Below, in pieces: positions 1 to 5,435 of a stretch of DNA of 5,525 nucleotides (its first letter is position 1; every line of letters starts with the position of its first letter). The notes beneath the pieces are model-generated. The model was not told the origin of the DNA. It saw nothing but the letters and a program-made list of their open reading frames with translations, and did no database searches. The stretch comes from an uncultured Clostridia bacterium (GTDB lineage: Bacteria; Bacillota; Clostridia; Oscillospirales; Ruminococcaceae): positions 1-5,525 of the forward strand of contig CAMNBY010000166.1 in the NCBI GenBank assembly GCA_946533615.1, written 5' to 3'. Both the position numbers and the translations under genes were made by a program.

Positions 1-90
1 CGCCTTTCAAGGAGAATTTGGGTAATATGACGGAAAATATGCAAGCAGATAGCGTGCAAAGGCGTTAGCCGGTGGTTGTGCGGTATTGCC
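1..90 (-). repeat. Dispersed repeat, left copy (outward-facing, cut by window edge)
   Basis: Read on the minus strand from base 90 leftwards, this starts with GGCAATACCGCACAACC, a 17-base stretch repeated perfectly at 5436-5452 on the plus strand. Further in, bases 51-15 (minus strand) align without gaps to 5464-5500 with 24 of 37 identities by eye, including TTTTCCGTCA (37-28) against TTTTTCGTCA (5478-5487) and a shared AAATT. It contains a perfect 7-base inverted pair, CGCCTTT at 1-7 and AAAGGCG at 58-64 (plus-strand reading), separated by 50 bases. The conserved end lies 19 bases past the stop codon of the reductase gene, so the element would be transcribed in the 3' tail of that operon. 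Its far boundary is outside the window. I do not know the family; a miniature inverted-repeat element or a structured intergenic repeat are both possible. Confidence 0.7.
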
Positions 91-109
91 TTATTATTCC
101 TCAGCGATC

Positions 110-838
110 TCAGCACCAGGCTCCGTCAAGGGCGATAGTCTGGGCGTTGATGTAGGCTGCCTTGCCGCCTGCAAGGAAGGCACACAGCTCCGCGATCTCC
201 TCGGGGCGGCCTGCGCGGCCTGCGGGAATGTCATTGACGATGTCGGCAAGCTCCTCAACGGTGAGTGCCGCGTTCATCTTCGTGTCTATAAGGCCGGCGG
301 CTATGCAGTTCACAGTTATTCCGGAAGGCGCAAGCTCCTTGCCGAGCGCCTTTGTGAAGCCGATAAGCCCTGCCTTCGCGGCTGAGTATACCACCTCGCA
401 GGAGGCTCCGCAAAGCCCCCATACCGACGAAATGTTTATCACCCGACCGTAGCCGCGTCGAACCATTTCGGGAACAACACGCTTCGTCAGCAGTATCGCC
501 CCCGTCAGGTCTGTGGCTATGAGCCTTGAGACCTGCTCGTCCGTCATGTCGGTGAAAAGGCCGATGTGTGCGGCCCCCGCACAGTTCACAAGCACCTGCG
601 GCGGCGAGAGCTCTCCGCAGACAAGAGAAAGCCCTTCCGCGATAGAATCCGCATCTGCCATGTCGAGCCGCACCGCAAGAGCAGAGCAGCCACCCTCCCG
701 AAGCTCGAGGCAGAGCGCCTCGGCAGCGGACTTGTTTGTGTTGTATCCGATCGCTACGGCAAAGCCCGCAGCGGCAAGCCGCCTGCATATCGCAGAGCCG
801 ATGCCGCCCGAGCCTCCTGTTATCAAAGCAGTTTTCAT
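110..838 (-). CDS. SDR-family NAD(P)-dependent oxidoreductase, FabG-like, probably YmfI-type EF-P 5-aminopentanone reductase
   Basis: This is a classical short-chain dehydrogenase/reductase of 242 residues, close to the 244 of E. coli FabG and presumably cytosolic. Visible motifs are the Rossmann glycine motif TGGSGGIG (7-14), NCAG (85-88, usually NNAG), and catalytic Ser138, Tyr151 and Lys155 (YSAAK), at the same numbers as in FabG. The fourth tetrad position, usually Asn in TNLTG, is Asp110 here. The segment SSVWGLCGASCEVVYSAAK (137-155) recalls the branch annotated as elongation factor P 5-aminopentanone reductase (YmfI in Bacillus), which reduces the 5-aminopentanone group on EF-P lysine; that assignment is my inference from recalled family sequence. 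A generic 3-oxoacyl-ACP reductase is the main alternative, but no fatty-acid genes are adjacent. Further consensus deviations are AAG for the usual APG (180-182) and a YINAQTIALDGAWC tail. GGAGG (845-849) sits 6 bases before the ATG. It is the last gene of the operon, 12 bases after the membrane protein gene. Confidence 0.9.
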   Translation of the reverse strand: MKTALITGGSGGIGSAICRRLAAAGFAVAIGYNTNKSAAEALCLELREGGCSALAVRLDMADADSIAEGLSLVCGELSPPQVLVNCAGAAHIGLFTDMTDEQVSRLIATDLTGAILLTKRVVPEMVRRGYGRVINISSVWGLCGASCEVVYSAAKAGLIGFTKALGKELAPSGITVNCIAAGLIDTKMNAALTVEELADIVNDIPAGRAGRPEEIAELCAFLAGGKAAYINAQTIALDGAWC

Positions 839-850
839 ACAGCGCCTCCG

Positions 851-1405
851 TTACTTGTCCTTGTACATCAGCTTGCTCTTGAGGTCTACCTGATCGTAGC
901 CCCAGCGGAAGGACAGCCAGCCGCTGAGCACAAAGCACAGCGGCAGCACCGCCAGCAGCACAAAGCCGGCAGGGCGCATCTCCATCACGTCCGCGCTGTG
1001 AGCCACAAGGTCGGTCAGCGGGAAGAAGTAGGCGTTGATAAGCTTGTAGGCAGGCAGGAAGTTGCCGATCGCGCCTGCCCTCGACAGCGAAAGGATAATA
1101 AGCGAGATGTAGCTCGGCAGAGCAGCAGCAGCTCCGATGGCCGCACCGAAGTTGCGACATGGCTCGGAGTCGTGGAGCACAACGCGGTTCTGTGCCTTTT
1201 CGCCCTGCTTAAGGCCGAAGTCCGCCATCATGCAGAACACCGTCAGTATCCCGATCACGCCGAAAAGAATGTTCGCCGCCTTTCCCATGGCAACGTGCAG
1301 CGCCATGAAAAACAGGAACACGAATATCCCCATGAACTCTGTCAGCAGCCAGCCCTTTAAGAGCCCGCCCAGCAGCAGCGCTTTTTTTGTTGTGTTATCT
1401 TTCAT
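851..1405 (-). CDS. Uncharacterised multi-pass membrane protein
   Basis: I do not recognise a named family for this 184-residue protein. It is clearly an integral membrane protein, with hydrophobic segments at roughly residues 18-40, 43-62, 87-107 and 145-167 and a possible weaker one at 117-135, so four or five membrane spans. A short basic start (MKDNTTKK) precedes the first segment. A polar loop lies at 65-85 (LKQGEKAQNRVVLHDSEPC). The tail after the last span is short and basic (FRWGYDQVDLKSKLMYKDK). There is no evident catalytic, ATP-binding or metal-binding motif. The ATG start is supported by GGAG (1413-1416) 7 bases upstream. The gene begins 24 bases after the helicase stop codon and ends 12 bases before the reductase start, so it is almost certainly co-transcribed with both. 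Its relation to them in function is unknown. Confidence 0.85.
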   Translation of the reverse strand: MKDNTTKKALLLGGLLKGWLLTEFMGIFVFLFFMALHVAMGKAANILFGVIGILTVFCMMADFGLKQGEKAQNRVVLHDSEPCRNFGAAIGAAAALPSYISLIILSLSRAGAIGNFLPAYKLINAYFFPLTDLVAHSADVMEMRPAGFVLLAVLPLCFVLSGWLSFRWGYDQVDLKSKLMYKDK

Positions 1406-1429
1406 ATCAATACTCCATTGGTCAGCGGA

Positions 1430-3790
1430 TCACAGCTTGCGCAGCTTGGCGTATCTTGCCATGATGCGCTTTGTACCGCGAGTGTCGAATGCCGCCTCGA
1501 CCAGCAGGTCGTTTGCCATAGGCGTGATCTTGAGGATCGTTCCCTCTCCGAAAACGCGGTGTACTATCCTGTCGCCGACGGAAAAATCTTCAAGCTCTGC
1601 GGGCTCGGCCTCCTTGTGTATGCGCCGCAGCTGCTCCTGCATCGTCTGGCTGTGAGGGGCCGAGAAGCCCGCCGAAGCGGCAGCCCGCTCAAGGTTCGGG
1701 TCGCTCTTTTTCTCGATGTTTTCCTCGGGCAGCTCGCGGATAAAGCGCGAGGGTCGGTTGTAGGAATACGAACCGTAGAGCCTGCGGGATTCCGTGTGCA
1801 GCAGCCACAGCCGCTTCTTGGCTCGCGTGATCGCAACGTAAGCGAGCCTGCGTTCTTCCTGTATCTCGGTCTCGCTCTCGCTGCTGCGCGAGGACGGGAA
1901 GAGGTTTTCCTCCATTCCCGCAACAAAGACGTTCGGGAATTCAAGACCCTTAGCCGAGTGTATGGTCATCATCGCCACATAGTCGTCATCGGCGTTGTAG
2001 CGGTCAATGTCGGTGTAGAGCGAGATCTCCTCGAGGTAGCCCGAAAGTGTCGGCTCCTCGGCGTTCTCCTGATATTCGGCGACAGAGGATTTAAGCTCCT
2101 CGATGTTCTCCAGGCGCATCTGTCCTTCGTCGCCCTCGTTTTCAAGCATCTGGCGGTAGCCCGTCTTGTCGATGACTTCTTCAAGCAGCTCCTCGAGCGG
2201 CAGGCTCTCGGCGATGTCGGTGAAGTATTCAAACAGCTCTGCCAGCGGGCGCAGCTTGGCTGCCCTGCGGGAGATAGGTGCCAGCGCATCGGCATCGTGC
2301 ATAACGTCAATCGGTGTCTGCCCCAGATCCGAGCAGATCTGCTCGAGTGAGTTCACCGTGGCTTCGCCGATGCCTCGCTTGGGCTCGTTGATTATCCGCC
2401 TCAGCCTCAGCATATCGCTGTGATTGTTTATCACCTGCAAATATGCCAGTATGTCCTTGACCTCCTTGCGGTCATAGAATTTCAGGCCGCCGAAGATGCG
2501 GTACGGCACGCCGCTGCGTGTCATTGCAAGCTCGATCTCGCGGGACTGGGCGTTTGTGCGGTAAAGGACTGCGTGGTCGTTGTAATGAGCGCCCTGCTTC
2601 ACGTTGTCGAGCACGGTCTCGGCGATAAAAAGCCCTTCGCCGCGCTCATCTGCTGCTCGGTAGACCTCGACCTTCTCGCCGTCTCCGGCGCTTGTCCAGA
2701 GGTTCTTGCCCTTTCGCTGGGTGTTGTTCTTTATCAGCACGTTTGCGCAGGTAAGAATGTTCTGCGTCGAGCGGTAGTTCTGCTCAAGCCTGATGACATC
2801 GCGCTCGGGGTCGCAGCCAAACACCTGCTCAAAGCTCAGTATGTTCTCGATCGTCGCTCCGCGGAAGCTGTAAATGCTCTGGTCGTCGTCACCCACGACA
2901 CACAGATTGCCGAATTTTTTTGCCAGCAGCGCCACAAGCCTGAACTGCACCATGTTTGTGTCCTGATACTCGTCCACCATTATGTATTTGTAAAGGTTCT
3001 GATAGTGGTCAAGCACGTCGGGCTCGGTCTCGAACAGCCGCACCGTCTGACAGATCAGGTCGTCAAAGTCCATAGCGTTCGCGTCCATGAGCCGCTGCTG
3101 ATACTCGGCGTAGATGCGAGCAACTGTCCTGAGCTTGTAGTCCGAGCCAGACTGCTCCGCCAGCTCCTTCGCCGTCACGAGCATATCCTTCTGGTGCGAG
3201 ATCTCGCCGAGGACAGCCCTCGGGGGGAACAGCTTTTCGGAGATGTCCAGGTCCTTCAGCACCTGCTTGCAGAGCCTCAGCGAATCGTCAGAATCGTAGA
3301 TCGTGAAATTTGAGCCGTAGCCGAGTGCCGAGCCCTCGCGCCTGAGTATCCTTGCGCAGAGAGAATGGAAGGTCGCCGCCATAACTCCCTCGCCCTCGCT
3401 GCCGAGCATATCGGCAAGGCGGCTCTTGAGCTCTCCTGCGGCCTTGTTCGTAAATGTTATCGCCAGTATGTTCCACGGGCGTATCGGCTCGAAGGCGACG
3501 ATCTCGGCCAGGCGGCGGTCGTCTGTGACCTTGCCGTCGGCGTAGTCCCGCAGGAACGAAAGCTCCTCCTCGGGGTGCAGGCCGTAGCCCTTTTCGTCGT
3601 TGTAGGCGTCGCCGAAGTGTATCATGTTCGCGATGCGGTTGATGAGCACGGTGGTCTTGCCGCTGCCTGCTCCCGCAAGTATCAGCAGCGGCCCTTTAAG
3701 CTTAAACACAGCCTTTCGCTGCTGTTCGTTCATTCTGCAAAAATATCTTTCAAGCGCCTTGTTTTTGAGCGCGTGGTAGGTCTGTTCCAT
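1430..3790 (-). CDS. pcrA: ATP-dependent DNA helicase, UvrD/PcrA family (superfamily 1)
   Basis: This 3'-5' DNA helicase acts in nucleotide excision repair, replication restart and clearing of proteins from DNA. All SF1A motifs are present in order: Q motif NEQQRKAV (21-28), Walker A GAGSGKT (40-46), Ia ITFTNKAAGEL (111-121), Ib TFHSL (140-144), II VDEYQDTN (272-279, DE at 273-274), III VVGDDDQSIYSFRGA (298-312), IV RLEQNYRST (334-342), V MTIHSAKGLEF (608-618) and VI RRLAYVAITRAKKRL (647-661). The tail (about 736-786, VGDRIVHRVFGEGTIL then AKLRKL) matches the small PcrA C-terminal Tudor-like domain that contacts RNA polymerase. At 786 residues it is longer than typical PcrA (about 720-760). 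Most of the excess is an insertion of about 45 residues between motifs I and Ia (about 60-103). The start is set by GGAGG (3796-3800) 5 bases before the ATG. It is the first gene of a three-gene operon with its own promoter. I see no LexA box upstream. PcrA is preferred over Rep because of the C-terminal domain and host type. Confidence 0.97.
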   Translation of the reverse strand: MEQTYHALKNKALERYFCRMNEQQRKAVFKLKGPLLILAGAGSGKTTVLINRIANMIHFGDAYNDEKGYGLHPEEELSFLRDYADGKVTDDRRLAEIVAFEPIRPWNILAITFTNKAAGELKSRLADMLGSEGEGVMAATFHSLCARILRREGSALGYGSNFTIYDSDDSLRLCKQVLKDLDISEKLFPPRAVLGEISHQKDMLVTAKELAEQSGSDYKLRTVARIYAEYQQRLMDANAMDFDDLICQTVRLFETEPDVLDHYQNLYKYIMVDEYQDTNMVQFRLVALLAKKFGNLCVVGDDDQSIYSFRGATIENILSFEQVFGCDPERDVIRLEQNYRSTQNILTCANVLIKNNTQRKGKNLWTSAGDGEKVEVYRAADERGEGLFIAETVLDNVKQGAHYNDHAVLYRTNAQSREIELAMTRSGVPYRIFGGLKFYDRKEVKDILAYLQVINNHSDMLRLRRIINEPKRGIGEATVNSLEQICSDLGQTPIDVMHDADALAPISRRAAKLRPLAELFEYFTDIAESLPLEELLEEVIDKTGYRQMLENEGDEGQMRLENIEELKSSVAEYQENAEEPTLSGYLEEISLYTDIDRYNADDDYVAMMTIHSAKGLEFPNVFVAGMEENLFPSSRSSESETEIQEERRLAYVAITRAKKRLWLLHTESRRLYGSYSYNRPSRFIRELPEENIEKKSDPNLERAAASAGFSAPHSQTMQEQLRRIHKEAEPAELEDFSVGDRIVHRVFGEGTILKITPMANDLLVEAAFDTRGTKRIMARYAKLRKL

Positions 3791-3795
3791 ATCTG

Positions 3796-3800
3796 CCTCC
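3796..3800 (-). promoter_or_regulatory. Shine-Dalgarno of the helicase gene
   Basis: GGAGG on the minus strand, 5 bases before the ATG at 3790. It fixes the start codon and follows a leader of roughly 38 bases from the predicted transcription start. Confidence 0.85.
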
Positions 3801-3811
3801 GTTCAGTATTC

Positions 3812-3830
3812 AGGTGCGTTCTGCACACCT
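3812..3830 (-). promoter_or_regulatory. Dyad symmetry at the predicted transcription start of the helicase operon
   Basis: On the minus strand this reads AGGTGTG, CAGAA, CGCACCT: two 7-base arms that pair with one G:U, around a 5-base loop. It begins about 4 bases downstream of the -10 box and so spans or immediately follows the expected transcription start. It could be a repressor operator or a stabilising 5' hairpin in the mRNA. It does not match a Firmicute LexA box (GAAC-N4-GTTC), so I do not assign a regulator. Confidence 0.45.
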
Positions 3831-3834
3831 TATG

Positions 3835-3863
3835 ATTATACCATATTTATGCCAAATAATCAA
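3835..3863 (-). promoter_or_regulatory. Sigma-A promoter of the pcrA operon, extended -10 type
   Basis: On the minus strand there is a -35 box TTGATT (3863-3858), a 17-base spacer and a perfect -10 box TATAAT (3840-3835). TGG just before the -10 box provides an extended -10 (TGNTATAAT). Expected transcription start is near 3828, giving a leader of about 38 bases. It lies between the MATE terminator and the helicase start, which implies the helicase operon is transcribed independently of the MATE gene. Confidence 0.85.
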
Positions 3864-3924
3864 CCCCGACCATTGAAAGACCGCATTTCCGGCTTTGCCT
3901 GACCGCCGCCGACGCCCGGGACAG

Positions 3925-3954
3925 AAAAAACAAGCCGCCCATCAGGACGGCTCG
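3925..3954 (-). terminator. Intrinsic terminator of the MATE gene, containing its stop codon
   Basis: In the minus-strand transcript AGCCGUCC (3952-3945) pairs with GGGCGGCU (3940-3933) across a UGAU loop, extended by a G:U and a C:G pair at the base, then six U residues (3930-3925). The UGA in the loop is the stop codon of the transporter, and the 5' arm encodes its last residues (Glu-Pro-Ser). It is a textbook rho-independent terminator that overlaps the coding end. It should insulate the pcrA promoter from upstream transcription. Confidence 0.92.
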
Positions 3955-5312
3955 CTTGTGTTTGCACTTTCAAAGAAATCCTTCATTGTCCTTCGGCGCA
4001 TAACGATGTAGGCGACTATCAGCGCCAGCGCCGTGGCTGTCCAGCTCAGGGGATAGGCTTTCAGCAGGGTCGGGAATGTAGGGTCGCGCCTGAACGCCGT
4101 GTAGACCCAGCTTATGCGCACTCCGCAGATGCCTGCGGTGCAGATCACCGCAGGAACGAACGAGCGCCCGTAGCCTCTCATGCAGCCCGAGATTATCTCT
4201 ATCACAACGTTTATCCCCTCCGAGAGCAGCACATATCTCAGGCGGATGATGCCTACCGCCGCCACAGCAGGGTCGGAGTTGAAGATGCCGAGCAGCGGCC
4301 TGCCTGCCAACAGTATCAGCAGCGACATCGTTACTGTTACGATAAGATCCTGAGCAAAGGCGATCCTGCTCGCGCGTATGCAGCGCTCGGGCTTGCCTGC
4401 GCCGTAGTTCTGCCCGATGAAGGTCGTGCAGGCCTGGCCGAAGGAGTTAAGGATATAGTAAGCGAATATCTCGATGTTGAAGGCCGCCGAGGACGCCGCC
4501 ATGACGTCGCTCCCAAGCTTGTTTATCGAGGACTGGATAATGATGTTCGACACGGCAAAGACCATTCCCTGTACGCCGGCAGGAAGGCCGATCGCCACCA
4601 TTCTCGAGAGCAGGCTCCGATCAAATCTGAGGTTGCGGAAGGAGAAGCGTATGTCCGACTCCTCGCGCATAAGGAAAAAGATAAGCAGCGCCGAGCTTAT
4701 CAGATTTGAGATGACGGTCGCCAGCGCAACGCCATCCACCGTCATTTTGAGCACGATCACAAAGAACAGGTTCAGCAGCACGTTTATTATCCCCGAGGTC
4801 AGCAGGCAGATGAGGGGCGTTTTTGTGTTCCCGTGGCTGCGGAACACCGCCGAGGAAAAGTCGTAGAGCAGTATCACCGGCATACCCGCAACATAGACCC
4901 TGAAATATAGCAGCGCCATGTCAAAGACCTCTTCGGGAATGGACATCCGGCTGAGTATCTGCCGCGAGAACAGCTCGCAGATCACGGCAAAGCAGATGCC
5001 TCCCGTTAAGGCAAAGAGCAGGGCGGTGTGTACGGCCTTTTTTACCCTGTCGCTGTGCCTCTGACCGATAAGGTTCGAGATGACAACGTTCGCGCCTATC
5101 GAGATGCCCGTGAACAGGCTGAGTATCAGCGCGATAACGGGAGAGTTGCTGCCTACCGCCGCCATTGCGTTCTTTCCGACGAACCGTCCGACGACCGCGA
5201 TGTCTGCGGCGTTGAAGAGCTGCTGCAATATACCTGTTGCTGCAAGCGGCAGCGCAAACTTCATCAGCTTGTCGCCGATCGTGCCGTGCAGCATATCAAT
5301 ATCGTTTTTCAT
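3942..5312 (-). CDS. MATE-family multidrug/cation antiporter, yoeA-like
   Basis: This is a multidrug and toxic compound extrusion transporter, an inner-membrane exporter driven by a Na+ or H+ gradient. From the chosen ATG it has 456 residues, normal for the family. About twelve hydrophobic segments are visible in two halves (first half about 15-214, second about 237-441). Family signatures include LQQLFNAADIAVVGRFVG (29-46), FRSHGNTKTPL (157-167), GQNYGAGK (300-307) and GCMRGYGRSFVPAV (376-389). The style is that of the yoeA-like clostridial group rather than NorM; the substrate cannot be read from the sequence. The open frame extends upstream to TTG at 5324 and GTG at 5321. I prefer the ATG at 5312 because GGTGAT (5322-5317), complementary to the 16S rRNA tail, lies 4 bases before it, and MKNDIDMLHG is a usual family start. 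The gene appears monocistronic, with its own promoter and terminator. Confidence 0.95.
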   Translation of the reverse strand: MKNDIDMLHGTIGDKLMKFALPLAATGILQQLFNAADIAVVGRFVGKNAMAAVGSNSPVIALILSLFTGISIGANVVISNLIGQRHSDRVKKAVHTALLFALTGGICFAVICELFSRQILSRMSIPEEVFDMALLYFRVYVAGMPVILLYDFSSAVFRSHGNTKTPLICLLTSGIINVLLNLFFVIVLKMTVDGVALATVISNLISSALLIFFLMREESDIRFSFRNLRFDRSLLSRMVAIGLPAGVQGMVFAVSNIIIQSSINKLGSDVMAASSAAFNIEIFAYYILNSFGQACTTFIGQNYGAGKPERCIRASRIAFAQDLIVTVTMSLLILLAGRPLLGIFNSDPAVAAVGIIRLRYVLLSEGINVVIEIISGCMRGYGRSFVPAVICTAGICGVRISWVYTAFRRDPTFPTLLKAYPLSWTATALALIVAYIVMRRRTMKDFFESANTSEPS

Positions 5313-5316
5313 TTCT

Positions 5317-5322
5317 ATCACC
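5317..5322 (-). promoter_or_regulatory. Ribosome binding site deciding the MATE start
   Basis: GGTGAT on the minus strand matches the 3' half of the full Shine-Dalgarno AGGAGGTGATC, with AGAA between it and the ATG at 5312. The more upstream TTG and GTG start candidates (5324, 5321) overlap or precede this site and have no purine-rich site of their own, so they are unlikely. Confidence 0.65.
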
Positions 5323-5345
5323 AAGGTTCTGTATCATACTCTCAT

Positions 5346-5374
5346 ATTATACTACTTGTCGGCCTGTGCGTTAA
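5346..5374 (-). promoter_or_regulatory. Predicted sigma-A promoter of the MATE gene
   Basis: On the minus strand a perfect -10 box TATAAT (5351-5346) is preceded by a 17-base spacer and a weaker -35 box TTAACG (5374-5369, four of six consensus bases). Transcription would start near 5339, giving a leader of about 27 bases. The weak -35 box suggests modest basal activity or activator dependence; that is inference. Confidence 0.7.
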
Positions 5375-5385
5375 ATATGAATAAT

Positions 5386-5397
5386 GTAAATTTTTAC
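5386..5397. promoter_or_regulatory. Short palindrome upstream of the MATE promoter
   Basis: GTAAATTTTTAC is an inverted repeat with perfect 5-base arms around TT. It is centred about 20 bases upstream of the -35 box, a position suited to an activator or accessory site. In AT-rich intergenic DNA a palindrome of this size can arise by chance, and no regulator is implied. Confidence 0.25.
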
Positions 5398-5435
5398 GGC
5401 GAATATTTGTGAATAGTCGGGAGATGATAAACAAG

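Noticed and set aside
1..90. Integron attC site, suggested by GTTAGCC and the inverted arms
   Set aside because: The sequence does not satisfy GTTRRRY/RYYYAAC, there is no second core site, and no integrase or cassette structure is nearby.
60..109. Intrinsic terminator just after the reductase gene
   Set aside because: GGC-TAAC-GCC followed by three T is only a 3-base stem with a poor U tract. The operon end is more likely within or beyond the repeat, outside the window.
255..1360. Open frames overlapping the reductase and membrane protein genes (minus 255-1160, plus 566-1360)
   Set aside because: Their translations are low-complexity, rich in Arg, Cys and Ala, and they overlap two genes with motifs or membrane segments and good ribosome binding sites.
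1418..3313. Long open frames on the plus strand opposite the helicase gene (1418-2350 and 2420-3313)
   Set aside because: They are antisense shadows of a clear pcrA gene in GC-rich DNA. They lack ribosome binding sites and their translations resemble no protein family.
3791..3870. LexA/SOS box controlling the helicase
   Set aside because: No GAAC-N4-GTTC type sequence is present. The GAAC in the leader dyad has no matching half.
3865..3924. A small gene or RNA in the gap between the MATE terminator and the pcrA promoter
   Set aside because: Only about 60 bases are left between the sites, with no convincing ribosome binding site, frame or strong hairpin.
5313..5324. Upstream TTG/GTG starts for the MATE gene, adding up to four residues
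   Set aside because: The GGTGAT site overlaps these codons and is spaced for the ATG at 5312. The extra residues MVIE are not a usual family start.
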